Assembly (NCBI GenBank): GCA_965213905.1
Contig: CBDCAK010000001.1
Location: 1-64,000 of the forward strand
DNA: 64,000 nt
Source of the DNA: SIRX01 sp965213905
Lineage (GTDB): Bacteria; Actinomycetota; Rubrobacteria; Rubrobacterales; Rubrobacteraceae
Direction: 5' to 3'
Positions 44,275-52,548 of the stretch are shown here, in pieces. The notes beneath the pieces are model-generated. The model did no database searches. It saw only the letters and a list, made by a program, of their open reading frames with translations, and was not told the DNA's origin. A program made the translations under genes and the position numbers. Each line of letters starts with the position of its first letter. Within the stretch, counting starts at the first letter, position 1.

Positions 44275-44604
44275 ATGCAGTTGGTGTTCGATCTGGCGCT
44301 GTTGTTAGCAGTAATAATATTTGTTTCGTTCGTTGGTTTAATTCTCTACGAGATCAGACCTTTCACCAACTTTGAGAGAGGCGTAGCGGCTCTGATTTGG
44401 TCCCTGCCGGTCAGCGTCTTCCTGACAATGATCCTGGTCTACCTCGACACGCCGTACATCTTTCTATCCCTGTTCGGTGTGCCCGGACTCTCTGCACTGA
44501 TCTGGTCACCGGGAAAGACCTGGATGTGGCGCGTGCCGGGCGGCGTAATGTTGGCCCTCTCGGTTTTCATCACGCTGGTTACGAGCGGGGTGATCGGTCT
44601 GTAG
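44275..44604 (+). CDS. Small membrane protein (109 aa)
   Basis: Preceded by AGGAGGG. Three or four hydrophobic segments: LVFDLALLLAVIIFVSFVGLIL, AALIWSLPVSVFLTMILVYL, PYIFLSLFGVPGLSALIW and a last helix ending LVTSGVIGL. No family is recognised. It is divergent from the CopD-like gene across Rrf2 box 1 and convergent with the Rrf2 gene, overlapping its end by 26 bp. Confidence 0.6.
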   Translation: MQLVFDLALLLAVIIFVSFVGLILYEIRPFTNFERGVAALIWSLPVSVFLTMILVYLDTPYIFLSLFGVPGLSALIWSPGKTWMWRVPGGVMLALSVFITLVTSGVIGL

Positions 44605-45040
44605 GACTTTTTCCGCCGCCATTCGGGAGACGCGATACCGTGTCCGAGATAAAGTCGGAGAGCGTTTGGTTTTCGAGGTGGCCGAGGATGGCTTGCTGTC
44701 CCTCGATCCAGGCTTCGTGCATGGCGCAGGGTATGCCTTCCCCGCAGACTCTCTGCTGCAGTATGCAATGCGTGACCTCGAATGGACCTTCGACGGCTTC
44801 GACGGCGTCCCGGAGCGTTATCTCTTCCGGCGGTCGTGCCAGACGGGAACCACCGCTGCGACCTTCCTGGCTCTCGACTAGGCCAGCACGGGAAAGCCGC
44901 GCCAGGATACGGGCGAGCAGCCGCCGCGGGACGTCGGCTTCGGTAGAGATCTTACCCGCCGTAGCCTGTTCGCCAGTCTGTGCCAGGTAGATCAGGGCAC
45001 GCAAAGCGTAACGTCCCTCACTGCTCAGCTCCAGCCTCAA
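44579..45040 (-). CDS. Rrf2 family transcriptional regulator (NsrR/IscR-like)
   Basis: 153 residues. MRLELSSEGRYALRALIYLA is the Rrf2 N-terminus, followed by a winged helix (PRRLLARILARLSRAGLV, GRSGGSRLARPPEEITL). Three cysteines in CILQQRVCGEGIPC (C-x6-C-x5-C) match the iron-sulfur ligand region of NsrR/IscR. Such proteins sense nitric oxide or cluster status. The four TATTAC-N7-GTAATA boxes around it, upstream of a repair protein, cupins, and itself, mark its probable regulon including autoregulation. Confidence 0.85.
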   Translation of the reverse strand: MRLELSSEGRYALRALIYLAQTGEQATAGKISTEADVPRRLLARILARLSRAGLVESQEGRSGGSRLARPPEEITLRDAVEAVEGPFEVTHCILQQRVCGEGIPCAMHEAWIEGQQAILGHLENQTLSDFISDTVSRLPNGGGKSPTDRSPRS

Positions 45041-45124
45041 GCCCCAAACTCCTCGATGTTTTCGTTTCTGCTCCCGTACACGTAGACAATTTTAACCCCG
45101 GCGCCGGGTCCGCTGCTCATATAC

Positions 45125-45143
45125 TATTACAATAATGGTAATA
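45125..45143. promoter_or_regulatory. TATTAC-N7-GTAATA palindrome (Rrf2 box 2)
   Basis: Perfect arms, spacer AATAATG, between the divergent Rrf2 gene (45040) and cupin gene (45188). Confidence 0.65.
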
Positions 45144-45187
45144 TTAATTCAATTGTCAGGTTTTCGTACGACAGTAAGGAGAGCAGT

Positions 45188-45583
45188 ATGATGGACAGGC
45201 CTCGGCCGGAGACTGGCAGACCTTTGCAGGGTCCGCTATTGAGCTTTGACCTCGAAGAGGAAGCGTCGCGTTTGCGGGGAGAGAAGGCGTGGCAGGAAGG
45301 GCGCCGCAATGCCATCACATTGCGCAAGGGTGAGGGGCTCAGCGTAGTGTTGCTGGTAATGAAAGGCGGGGACAGACTTGAGGAGCACTCCGCGCCCGGT
45401 CCGATCTCCTTGGGTGTTCGCCAGGGTCGCATCCGGTTTACGATCGAGGATGAGGCGGTCGAGGCCGGACCGGAGACGGTGCTTACCTGCAACGCAGGTA
45501 TTCCCCACGACGTAGAAGCCCTGGAAGACGCCGTTTGCGTGTTGACCATCGCAAGTGGCAAGAGTTCTCCAGTAGCAGATTAG
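45188..45583 (+). CDS. Cupin domain protein
   Basis: 131 residues. Cupin barrel motifs: MKGGDRLEEHSAPGPISLGVRQGRI (motif 1, with one metal-type histidine) and TVLTCNAGIPHDVEALEDAVCVLTIAS (motif 2, with the His). Such small cupins often guard against reactive nitrogen or bind a metal. A promoter box for the Rrf2 protein precedes it. A truncated paralogue lies at 46974-47099. Confidence 0.75.
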   Translation: MMDRPRPETGRPLQGPLLSFDLEEEASRLRGEKAWQEGRRNAITLRKGEGLSVVLLVMKGGDRLEEHSAPGPISLGVRQGRIRFTIEDEAVEAGPETVLTCNAGIPHDVEALEDAVCVLTIASGKSSPVAD

Positions 45584-45713
45584 TCTTTGTAAAGGAACGC
45601 CCACAAGCTTGCCCGCGAGCGTGTGAGGGCGGGAGCGGGCCGGCGTGTTCTCGCCCGCCATTGAGTTATTGAGCGGCGAGAAACATCTTCAAAGGCCTGC
45701 GCAAAGGTTGACG

Positions 45714-46094
45714 ATGGACGATGTCCCCAAAGAGATCCCCGGCTGCGTTCTGGAGGGCATAGAGCGATTCAATCGGGGCGAGTTCTACAGGTGCCACGAG
45801 CATTTGGCGAAGGCCTGGCGGCAGGAGCCCCGGCGCGTCCGCCTCCTCTACCAGGGCATCCTCCAGGTCGGTATCGCCTTCTACCACCAGGGGAACGGCA
45901 ACTGGCATGGCGCGACGCGCCTCCTGCGCACCGGCATTCGATACCTCAAGAAGTTCGAGCCCGAGACTTTAGGCATAAATGTGGCCGGGCTTGTGCGGGA
46001 AAGCGAAGCCTGTCTGGAAGCGCTGGAGGAGCTGGGTCCCGAGGGGGTGCGAGGGCTCGACCGATCCAAGCTCCCAAAGGTGAGAGTCGTCTAG
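45714..46094 (+). CDS. DUF309 domain protein
   Basis: 126 residues from ATG 45714. DUF309 pattern: GIERFNRGEFYRCHEHLAKAWR, LYQGILQVGIAFYHQGNGNWHGATRLLRTGIRYLKKF. The fold is a small helical bundle with conserved E-F-Y-x-C-H-E. The role is unknown. It lies 130 bp downstream of the cupin, likely in the same transcript. Confidence 0.8.
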   Translation: MDDVPKEIPGCVLEGIERFNRGEFYRCHEHLAKAWRQEPRRVRLLYQGILQVGIAFYHQGNGNWHGATRLLRTGIRYLKKFEPETLGINVAGLVRESEACLEALEELGPEGVRGLDRSKLPKVRVV

Positions 46095-46123
46095 GAGACA
46101 CAAACTTGCCGCCTCTCAGCCTC

Positions 46124-46831
46124 TTAGCCTCCGGCGGACGACCTCTCGGCAGACGCCGCCTTCGGGAATAGGACGCTGTTTTCCTTAAAGACGTGGTAGT
46201 GAGTGTCGCGCTCCAGTTCAGCCAGTCCATCGAGCATGGCCCGGTAGCTGTTGCAGGCATCCTTCGGGAGATCATAGTCCCACGTGAGCTCCCGGATCGC
46301 GCCCAGGTACCTACCCGCTTGGACATGCTCGGCCATCATCGCGGCTATGGGACCTTCGACAGAACCGAAGGGGAAGACGGACACTCCCCGCTCCAGCTCC
46401 CGGCATGCCGGGAAGAGTACCCGCTCCTCTTTCTCAGTGTGCTCCTCAAGCTCCGCGCGCAGCTTCTCGAACACCGCGCGCAGCTCCAATAGCTCCGGAT
46501 GAGCAACCCCGTGGGCGTTCGCCACCTTGTCCACCAGTAAGCCCAGACGGGGCAGCTCCTCCCGCAAATAGGCGTGATGGGTCTCCACGATGTGGTCAAC
46601 TAGCTTGCCCAGGCCCATGCTCACAAGTTGGGAACCATCTTCGGCCCGCCCGGCCTCCCGGCGCTCCAGCTCCGCGAGCACCTCATCCGGGTCCAGCCCC
46701 GCCCCGGCGCAGGCCTCGACGAGCGGCACCCCGCCTCCGCAGCAGTAGTCTATGCCCAACTCCTCGAACACCCGCGAGCGGCCCGGGTGCTCCACGACAA
46801 GATCGCTCACCGTCTTCTCCGCAGAAATCAT
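46124..46831 (-). CDS. Iron-sulfur cluster repair di-iron protein (RIC/ScdA/YtfE)
   Basis: 235 residues. The N-terminal ScdA_N domain ends in DYCCGGG (residues 28-34), and the hemerythrin-like domain carries di-iron ligands: LVDHIVETHHAYL, ELEEHTEKEERVLFP, MMAEHVQAGR and HYHVFKENSVLFP. RIC proteins repair clusters damaged by nitric oxide or peroxide. An Rrf2 box with a 39-bp palindrome lies upstream, fitting induction by NO. Typical length. Confidence 0.9.
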   Translation of the reverse strand: MISAEKTVSDLVVEHPGRSRVFEELGIDYCCGGGVPLVEACAGAGLDPDEVLAELERREAGRAEDGSQLVSMGLGKLVDHIVETHHAYLREELPRLGLLVDKVANAHGVAHPELLELRAVFEKLRAELEEHTEKEERVLFPACRELERGVSVFPFGSVEGPIAAMMAEHVQAGRYLGAIRELTWDYDLPKDACNSYRAMLDGLAELERDTHYHVFKENSVLFPKAASAERSSAGG

Positions 46832-46861
46832 CTACCTCTCCTCTCGCTCAAGACCTCGACG

Positions 46862-46900
46862 GCAAATATACTATTACTAATTTAGTCATAGTATATTTGC
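46862..46900. promoter_or_regulatory. Rrf2 box 3 within a 39-bp near-perfect palindrome
   Basis: Outer arms GCAAATATACTAT and its complement (46862-46874 and 46888-46900) are perfect. Inside is TATTAC-N7-GTCATA at 46872-46890, one base off the consensus. It lies 31 bp before the RIC gene. Confidence 0.7.
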
Positions 46901-46973
46901 ACGTACGGACTGCATCTGCAAGGCGCTTTGTGAAGGATTTATCTCGCTCGGCTATGCGGGGCGACGTGAGAGG

Positions 46974-47099
46974 GTCGAGGCTGGTATCGGAACCTTGATC
47001 TCCTGCGATGCCGGAGCACCGCACACGGTAGAAGCCTTGGAAGACGCCGTCTGCGTGTTAACAATCGTGAGCGGCAAAGGTTCGCCGGTGACCCGGTAG
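46974..47099 (+). pseudogene. Cupin, C-terminal scrap
   Basis: Frame VEAG ... LISCDAGAPHTVEALEDAVCVLTIVSGKGSPVTR closing at TAG 47097 is a second copy of the end of the cupin at 45188-45583 (VEALEDAVCVLTI is shared). The N-terminal two thirds are missing, although box 3 still stands about 75 bp upstream, suggesting an internal deletion. Confidence 0.75.
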
Positions 47100-47123
47100 C
47101 GCCAGACGGGGGCGGATGCAGCC

Positions 47124-47552
47124 TTACTCCGGTGCATCCGCCGGGACGAGGGCCGAGGCCCTGACCCACGCGCCACTCGCGGCCTCTACCTTGATCGGTA
47201 GTGCCAGGAGGGTGGCACCCACGGCGGGGCCGACGCATCGGCTCAGTGGCGTCTGGTCGATCTTTTGTGCCGGCTCACCTTCCGAGACCGGCGAGTAGTG
47301 CCAGGGCGCATCCAGATGGGTGCCCGCGTGCGTGTACAACTCCACTGTCTCGCCCGCAAAGCCGAGCCCCGAAGGTAACGCGTCTGGAGGGATGCCAAAT
47401 AGATGTTCCCACAACTCAGCGCCCTCTTCGTGGGTTATGTACCTCAGACGTGGAGGGTTGGGCTCGCCCGGCGTCGGCCCCACTACCTGGCTCAGATCCA
47501 CCAGCCGTACCCGCCGCCCCAGAAAGGTTATGACATCATTCTCCACAGCCAT
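47124..47552 (-). CDS. Cyclase family protein (kynurenine formamidase-like), short
   Basis: 142 residues. LVDLSQVVGPTPGEP and ELYTHAGTHLDAPWHY hold the cyclase/formamidase metal-binding H-x-G-T-H-x-D-x-P-x-H motif. Family members have about 210-260 residues, with a second metal histidine in the C-terminal half; that half is replaced here by an alanine-rich tail. It is likely truncated. Confidence 0.7.
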   Translation of the reverse strand: MAVENDVITFLGRRVRLVDLSQVVGPTPGEPNPPRLRYITHEEGAELWEHLFGIPPDALPSGLGFAGETVELYTHAGTHLDAPWHYSPVSEGEPAQKIDQTPLSRCVGPAVGATLLALPIKVEAASGAWVRASALVPADAPE

Positions 47553-47634
47553 ACTCTACTACCCTCCGCGACCGTGCCTGATGCGGGGTCACCCCCCAGG
47601 CTTGACGCCGACGAGCGATATGGCCGCGAGATGC

Positions 47635-48450
47635 TCACGGTAGCGCCGGAACACCTTCTGCATCTCCAGCACCCGCCTCCGGGCTCCGGCGTCCCTTAGC
47701 ACGGTTGCGCGCGAAGCGTAGGGTGCCCGCCAGACCTTCGTCCTGAACCAGCCGCCGGGGTTCTAGCAGGTGCATGGGAGCCAGCGACGCCGCGCCGACC
47801 TCGAAGCCCTCGGACTCCAACAGCCCGCGCCACTCGGAGGGGGTCAGCGGCCGGGCGCCGACGTGTATCGCTCTGGAGAGCTTGTATTGTATCTCCTCTT
47901 TCGTACCCTCGTCCAAGTCGTCCGGGACCAAGCATAGCTCGTGTATCCCGTACCGGCCACCGGGCCGGAGGATCCTGTAAGCCTCGCCCACTATCCGCCG
48001 CTTTTGCGGTGCTCGTTGCATCGTCAGCATGGCCTCGCCGTAGACGATCGTGGACGACGCCTCCGGGAGCCCCGGCTTCTCCGCGTCTCCCACCAGACAA
48101 CGCTGCCCGGGACCGTTCAGGTAGCTGCCCACCATCCGGGCCGCCGCCTCGTCACGCTCCACCCCGGTGTAGGCGGCGGGCGCCTTCGCGAGGGTCATGC
48201 GGGCCGTCGTACCCAGCCCCGGGGCGAACTCTACGACCTCATCTGAGGACCGGACGTCGAGGGCTCCCAACATTTTGCGGGTCAACTCTAGCCCGCCCGG
48301 CCGGAGCACCCGCTTCCCCAGCCGCGCCAGAAGCCAGTGTCCCGGCATCTTCGCCGGGGTGAGTTCCTTACCAAGTTGGTCCTTGCCAGGTTGGTCATGC
48401 CCGTTCGTCGTTTCTACGACCGAAGAATCGCCCACGATCTCTATCTCCAT
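47635..48450 (-). CDS. Class I SAM-dependent methyltransferase
   Basis: 271 residues from ATG 48450 (TTG 48456 possible). VVEFAPGLGTTARMTLA is motif I, GVERDEAAARM motif post-I, and RIVGEAYRILRPGGRYGIHEL the post-motif region of the type 11 family. An Rrf2 box lies 17 bp upstream of its start. Substrate unknown; link to nitrogen-oxide stress is inferred from the box. Confidence 0.8.
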   Translation of the reverse strand: MEIEIVGDSSVVETTNGHDQPGKDQLGKELTPAKMPGHWLLARLGKRVLRPGGLELTRKMLGALDVRSSDEVVEFAPGLGTTARMTLAKAPAAYTGVERDEAAARMVGSYLNGPGQRCLVGDAEKPGLPEASSTIVYGEAMLTMQRAPQKRRIVGEAYRILRPGGRYGIHELCLVPDDLDEGTKEEIQYKLSRAIHVGARPLTPSEWRGLLESEGFEVGAASLAPMHLLEPRRLVQDEGLAGTLRFARNRAKGRRSPEAGAGDAEGVPALP

Positions 48451-48467
48451 TCTCAATGATCTGCTAC

Positions 48468-48486
48468 TGCTACTAATTTTGTAATA
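48468..48486. promoter_or_regulatory. Rrf2 box 4 (TGCTAC-N7-GTAATA)
   Basis: Right arm perfect, left arm with two mismatches (TGCTAC for TATTAC), 7-bp spacer TAATTTT as in box 3. It lies between the divergent methyltransferase and cupin/hemerythrin genes. Confidence 0.55.
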
Positions 48487-48600
48487 GAATGGTTGAGTAG
48501 TTCAAGTGACCTGGATCAAACATCGCGGGGCGGGTGACATGGATCAAATACCGGCAACATTCTCTGGGATCGGGAGGTTCCGGGCCAGAACGAAGTCCTG

Positions 48601-48966
48601 ATGACCGGGAGGCGTGCGGTGAATTTTTTGGAGATTGCTACGACGGCTCAGGGAATGGGGGTTGTCTGGACCCTCGAAGAGAGCGGCGACCTGAACATGA
48701 ATCTGATTCGCTTTCCCGACGGTGAGGGCGTTGGGGAGCATGTAAACGACGAGGTGGAGGTGATCTTCTTGGGCGTTTCCGGCTCGGGCTTCGTGAACGT
48801 TGACGGCGAAGACTGTCATTTGTCGGATGGTACTTTAGTCTTTGTCCCGAAGGGTATCCGGCGTTCCACCCGCAGTGAGTCCAACGACTTCGCCTACCTC
48901 ACAGTTCACCGTCGGCGTGGTGCACTACGGATCGGCAACCGTCAAGAAATGAAAGGAGAAGCATGA
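48601..48966 (+). CDS. Cupin domain protein
   Basis: 121 residues; a GTG start at 48618 is an alternative. GVGEHVNDEVEVIFLGVSGSGFVNVDGED carries the cupin motif 1 with His and Glu ligands, and DGTLVFVPKGIRRSTRS motif 2. It differs from the cupin at 45188. Its stop overlaps the hemerythrin-like start (ATGA), so the two are coupled. Confidence 0.75.
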   Translation: MTGRRAVNFLEIATTAQGMGVVWTLEESGDLNMNLIRFPDGEGVGEHVNDEVEVIFLGVSGSGFVNVDGEDCHLSDGTLVFVPKGIRRSTRSESNDFAYLTVHRRRGALRIGNRQEMKGEA

Positions 48967-49514
48967 AGCGACATCCGGATCTCAGAGAGTTCTCTGACGA
49001 CCATCACCAGGGGCTGGTCAACGCCTTCCGGCTCAAGAGAACTGCCGCTGGAGAAGGGGTAACTCCCGACGAAGCTGCCCGGGCGTTCTTGAAGTTCTGG
49101 AGCGAAGATACCAGCCTCCACTTCAGGAAAGAGGAAGAGGTACTCCTGCCGGTCGTAGCCCGCTACGGGGGCAACCTGCAGGATGAGTGTGTGGTCGTGA
49201 TGCTCGCCCAGCACGCCCGCATCCGGGGTCTCGCCATGCAACTCGGCGACGAGGTCGAGCGAGACGATGTCCGCAGAGAAACCTTGCAGACACTGGGAGA
49301 TGAGCTAGAGGCTCACATAAGGCTTGAGGAACGAGGGCTATTTCCCGCACTCGAAGAAAGTCTGTCGGAGCAAGCGCTGGGCGAGGTTTCCTCCCGGCTT
49401 CTGGCTTATAAACCACAGGGGACTACCGAGAGGTGGACCCCGGCGGAAGGGCTCTCCTATGCGGCCTGGCCGGGACCCGGAGATAGTGAGGGCGGTGGCT
49501 GGGATCTCGGTTAG
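48963..49514 (+). CDS. Hemerythrin HHE cation-binding domain protein
   Basis: 183 residues. Helical bundle with di-iron-type ligands: DDHHQGLVNAFRL, TSLHFRKEEEVLLPVV, MLAQHARIRGLAM and LEAHIRLEERGLFPALEE, i.e. H...HxxxE...H...HxxxE. It can bind oxygen or nitric oxide. It is coupled to the preceding cupin and downstream of Rrf2 box 4. A weak hairpin (CGGGTG/CACCCG) follows at about 49517-49540. Confidence 0.85.
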   Translation: MKRHPDLREFSDDHHQGLVNAFRLKRTAAGEGVTPDEAARAFLKFWSEDTSLHFRKEEEVLLPVVARYGGNLQDECVVVMLAQHARIRGLAMQLGDEVERDDVRRETLQTLGDELEAHIRLEERGLFPALEESLSEQALGEVSSRLLAYKPQGTTERWTPAEGLSYAAWPGPGDSEGGGWDLG

Positions 49515-49705
49515 AAGCCGGGTGTTTCCAATCACCCGGGACCGATTGACCCCTACGATCGGACGGACGCATTACCATAGAATCAACACTCAGAATCTGG
49601 CTTTATAAGCTTGGCAAACGGGCGGGTAAGTTCCGCCGGTGTTGCAAGAGCAGCGTTGTTTCGATAGAACGGCTCCACAGTTTGTGACTACTGGTATAAG
49701 AGCTC

Positions 49706-50125
49706 TTACTGCCGTCGGCCTCGCCTTCTGGAGGGAGTGGGGCCTGGTTTCATTACGAAGCGGTGCTGCTCCACCAGCTTCAACAAGTCGAAGGAGCTGA
49801 GTACCCCGACCACCTTCTTCTCCTCTGTTACGACGACGTGGTGGATCTTGTGGTTGCGCATCAGTCGGGCGGCATGGTGGACGTCGTTGTACTCTGGGAT
49901 GGTGTACACATCGCTGGTCATTACGTTGCTAATTGGGGTATCCTGCTTGAGGGCCGCGGCGAGGTCTTGAGAAGAGACGACGCCCGCCACCGTTCCGTCT
50001 GAGTCTACGACCGGCAGAGCGTGGATGCTGTTGCGCTGCATTAGATCCCGCGCGTGCCCCACCGTGTGGTGGCGCTGCACCGTCACCACGTCAGGAACCA
50101 TGAGATCTCCGACCTTGATATTCAT
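49706..50125 (-). CDS. CBS domain protein
   Basis: 139 residues: two CBS motifs, KVGDLMVPDVVTVQRHHTVGHARDLM with HALPVVDSDGTVAGVVSSQDL, and ISNVMTSDVYTIPEY with HHVVVTEEKKVVGVLSSFDLLKLV. This size and order equals Hrp1-type proteins of the mycobacterial dormancy regulon. It would bind adenine nucleotides. Preceding it on the same strand is a 35-residue membrane peptide. Confidence 0.9.
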   Translation of the reverse strand: MNIKVGDLMVPDVVTVQRHHTVGHARDLMQRNSIHALPVVDSDGTVAGVVSSQDLAAALKQDTPISNVMTSDVYTIPEYNDVHHAARLMRNHKIHHVVVTEEKKVVGVLSSFDLLKLVEQHRFVMKPGPTPSRRRGRRQ

Positions 50126-50160
50126 GAAACACTCCTCTCATCTCTTATCGAGTGCATTGG

Positions 50161-50268
50161 TCAGGCGAATAAGACCCAGCAGACGATTAAAACCAGTACC
50201 ATGAACGCCCCTACGATCCCAATGGCGATCAGGTCGTCTTGTCCGTTACCATCTCCATCACCGCTCAC
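50161..50268 (-). CDS. Small single-helix membrane protein (35 aa)
   Basis: GTG 50268 follows GAGGAGGGA; the frame ends with TGA 50161. After an acidic start (SGDGDGNGQDDL) one transmembrane helix runs to the C-terminus (IAIGIVGAFMVLVLIVCW). No family recognised. It precedes the CBS gene by 36 bp and is probably co-transcribed. Confidence 0.6.
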   Translation of the reverse strand: MSGDGDGNGQDDLIAIGIVGAFMVLVLIVCWVLFA

Positions 50269-50557
50269 CTACTGTCCCTCCTCATGGTCTGGGAACCTGT
50301 TTGCCGAAGTCCCGTCTAAGATATGTTCGATGTAAGCACTGTAGTAATCCACAGCGCAGATCAAAGCTACCCACGCTGAACCCGGCCTCAGGCACATCAT
50401 CCGAGTCAATCAACAGGTGTGAGGCGAGTCCCTCTCGCTCGTTTTTCGGCACTTACCAACAATCACATTCGAATACGAACAACTCCTTCTTCTCCAGCAG
50501 AATAATCCTCAACGGCTATAGGTTCTCACGCATCAACATATCCTTCTTGGTCAATCT

Positions 50558-50585
50558 TGCTCATATTTGTAACTAATGTTGGTCA
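50558..50585 (+). promoter_or_regulatory. TGCTCA-N16-TGGTCA box (site D)
   Basis: GGTCAATCTTGCTCA followed at 22 bp by TGGTCA. No intact plus-strand gene follows within 500 bp; the downstream DNA holds a decayed gene on the other strand. Between 50269 and 50557 nothing else is seen. Confidence 0.5.
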
Positions 50586-50689
50586 ATCGAGAAAGCAACC
50601 ATTTTGCAAGTTCAGGAGCTCGGGACATGAGGATCTGTGATAGCTAGCGTGAGCATCTCCAGTTGTAAGCCGGGGACTGTAACGCCTGG

Positions 50690-50931
50690 GGCGGGCTCAT
50701 TCCTGCGTGGTTTCTCGAGCACCCGTAGGTGCAGCAGAAGGGTTCGCCGCCCTCTCTCGCCCGTATCGGCTCGTAGCAGCGTTTGCCAACAATCTCTTCG
50801 GTAGTGAACCCTGTGGGTGATTGAGCTTGCTTGTCTCAGTAGGCGATGCTGTAGTCGGAGGCGACCATGAAAACGGCGTCTCCGGTGCGAGCCTCGATAA
50901 TACTTTGTATCGACTGGGAAAGCCTGGATAG
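50690..50931 (-). pseudogene. Decayed paralogue of the PAS-LuxR regulator
   Basis: The reverse strand reads SIQSIIEARTGDAVFMVASDYSIAY, then TGA at 50836-50838 where the intact regulator has Trp34, then FTTEEIVGKRCYEPIRAREGGEPFC and CTYGCS. Cysteines 54, 69 and 73 of the intact protein are all matched. Beyond about 50720 similarity fades, and the helix-turn-helix is not convincing. A stop precedes the first matched residue, so there is no start codon. Confidence 0.75.
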
Positions 50932-50980
50932 TTACCTGCTGTTGTCCATGTGTCGAGTACACGCATCCTGCCGGCAATTG

Positions 50981-51016
50981 ATCAATGTGCGTCAAGTTAA
51001 TGGTCAAGTTTGGTCA
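50981..51016 (+). promoter_or_regulatory. TGSTCA-type box upstream of adh (site F)
   Basis: ATCAATGTGCGTCA, then TCAAGTTTGGTCAGGG with TGGTCA 22 bp after GCGTCA. It lies 113 bp before the alcohol dehydrogenase start. Confidence 0.5.
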
Positions 51017-51128
51017 GGGCCTAGAGCCCAACGTGTAACAGAATAGTGTCTGGCTAGATTGGCTTGGAGCGGGAACCGATATCGGGGACCAAGCTCGCGT
51101 ATAAGGACTATTGGAAGGAGAAATGAGA

Positions 51129-52250
51129 ATGAAAGCAGCGGTCGTGCATAGTTTCGGAGAGCCTTTGAGCGTCGAGGAGGTTCCAAACCCCGAGCCAGGA
51201 GCGGGCGAAATCGTCGTCAAGATTGAAACTTCAGGGCTTTGCCATACCGACATCCACGCCGCCCACGGCGACTGGCCGGTAAAGCCGAAGCTCCCTCTGA
51301 TCCCCGGTCACGAAGGTGTGGGCATTGTTGAGCGCGTCGGAGAAAGCGTTACGGAGGTCAAGGAGGGTGAGCGCGTGGCGATCCCCTGGCTCGGCTACGC
51401 CTGCGGAGCCTGCGAATATTGCGCGTCGGGCTGGGAGACACTCTGCGAGCACCAGCTCAACACCGGCTACTTCCTCGATGGTTCCTACGCCGAATATGCC
51501 AAGGCGAACGCCAAATACGTCGGCCGGGTACCGGAGGGAGTGAGCCCCCTGGAGGCCGCGCCGCTGACCTGCGCCGGAGTAACTACCTATAAGGCAGTCA
51601 AGGTCTCGGGGGCACGGCCTTCGGACCTCGTGGCCGTTTTTGGCGTCGGGGGCCTGGGACACATGGCCGTGCAGTATGCAAGGATTGCTGGCGCCGCCGT
51701 GGTCGCTGTGGACCTTTTCGATGAGAAACTCGAGTTGGCGAAGGAACTGGGAGCAGACTACACTGTAAATGCCCGCCAGCAGGACCCCATTGAAGAGATA
51801 AAGAAGCTCGGCGGCGCCGACGCGGCGATAGCCACCGCAGTTTCGCCTCAGGCATTCGAACAGGCCTACGGGTCGCTCAAGCGGGGCGGCACGCTGGTCT
51901 TCGTCGGTCTTCCGGCTGACAATCACGTCCGGCTGCCCATCTTCGAGACGGTCCTAAACGGGATCAACGTGGTCGGCTCGATCGTGGGCACCCGCGTGGA
52001 CCTAGCGGAGGTCTTCGAGCTGCATGCTTTGGGACGCACCAAGGTCATCTACGAGACCCGTAAGCTCGATTCCGTAAACGAGTGCTTCGAGGAGGTCGAG
52101 GAAGGAAAAGTCGACGCCCGGCTGGTGTTCGAGTTCGAGCAAGGACAGCCAGCCCAGCAGACGACGAACATCCTCACGGAAGAGCGGGAGCAGCCGACAG
52201 AGCAACCAACGGGCGAAGCCAAGGAGCATACAGGCCCCCTTCCAGGGTAA
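51129..52250 (+). CDS. Zinc-dependent alcohol dehydrogenase
   Basis: 373 residues from ATG 51129 after GGAAGGAG. Catalytic zinc ligands: SGLCHTDIHAAHGDW and PGHEGVG; structural zinc C-x2-C-x2-C-x7-C in CGACEYCASGWETLC. NAD-binding GVGGLGHMAVQ near residue 178. AdhP/AdhT-like length plus a 35-residue charged C-terminal extension (QPAQQTTNILTEEREQPTEQ) that relatives lack. It interconverts ethanol-type alcohols and aldehydes with NAD. Site F precedes it. Confidence 0.9.
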   Translation: MKAAVVHSFGEPLSVEEVPNPEPGAGEIVVKIETSGLCHTDIHAAHGDWPVKPKLPLIPGHEGVGIVERVGESVTEVKEGERVAIPWLGYACGACEYCASGWETLCEHQLNTGYFLDGSYAEYAKANAKYVGRVPEGVSPLEAAPLTCAGVTTYKAVKVSGARPSDLVAVFGVGGLGHMAVQYARIAGAAVVAVDLFDEKLELAKELGADYTVNARQQDPIEEIKKLGGADAAIATAVSPQAFEQAYGSLKRGGTLVFVGLPADNHVRLPIFETVLNGINVVGSIVGTRVDLAEVFELHALGRTKVIYETRKLDSVNECFEEVEEGKVDARLVFEFEQGQPAQQTTNILTEEREQPTEQPTGEAKEHTGPLPG

Positions 52251-52548
52251 GCAAGAGGCCGGCTATGGGCAGGACCTGATGACTGTGGGAAGCGTGGGAT
52301 GCTGCTGGGAGATTAGGTGTCTATAGGAGTAGCCGCAATAACAGCGCGCAAGATATGAAGGAGATGCGGGAGTGCATAGACTCTTCGTGTGGAGAGTTCC
52401 CAAATTGATGACGGGCTCAAACAGGAATAGTAGCAGGAACCCCTTGACATCGGATCCATCTCCCGGACAAGGTAGACCCCCAGAAAGGACAGCGAACGTG
52501 ATGAGCGGGGGCGGTCCGCGAAGCGAGTCTGTGCTAGGCGAATCTGGA

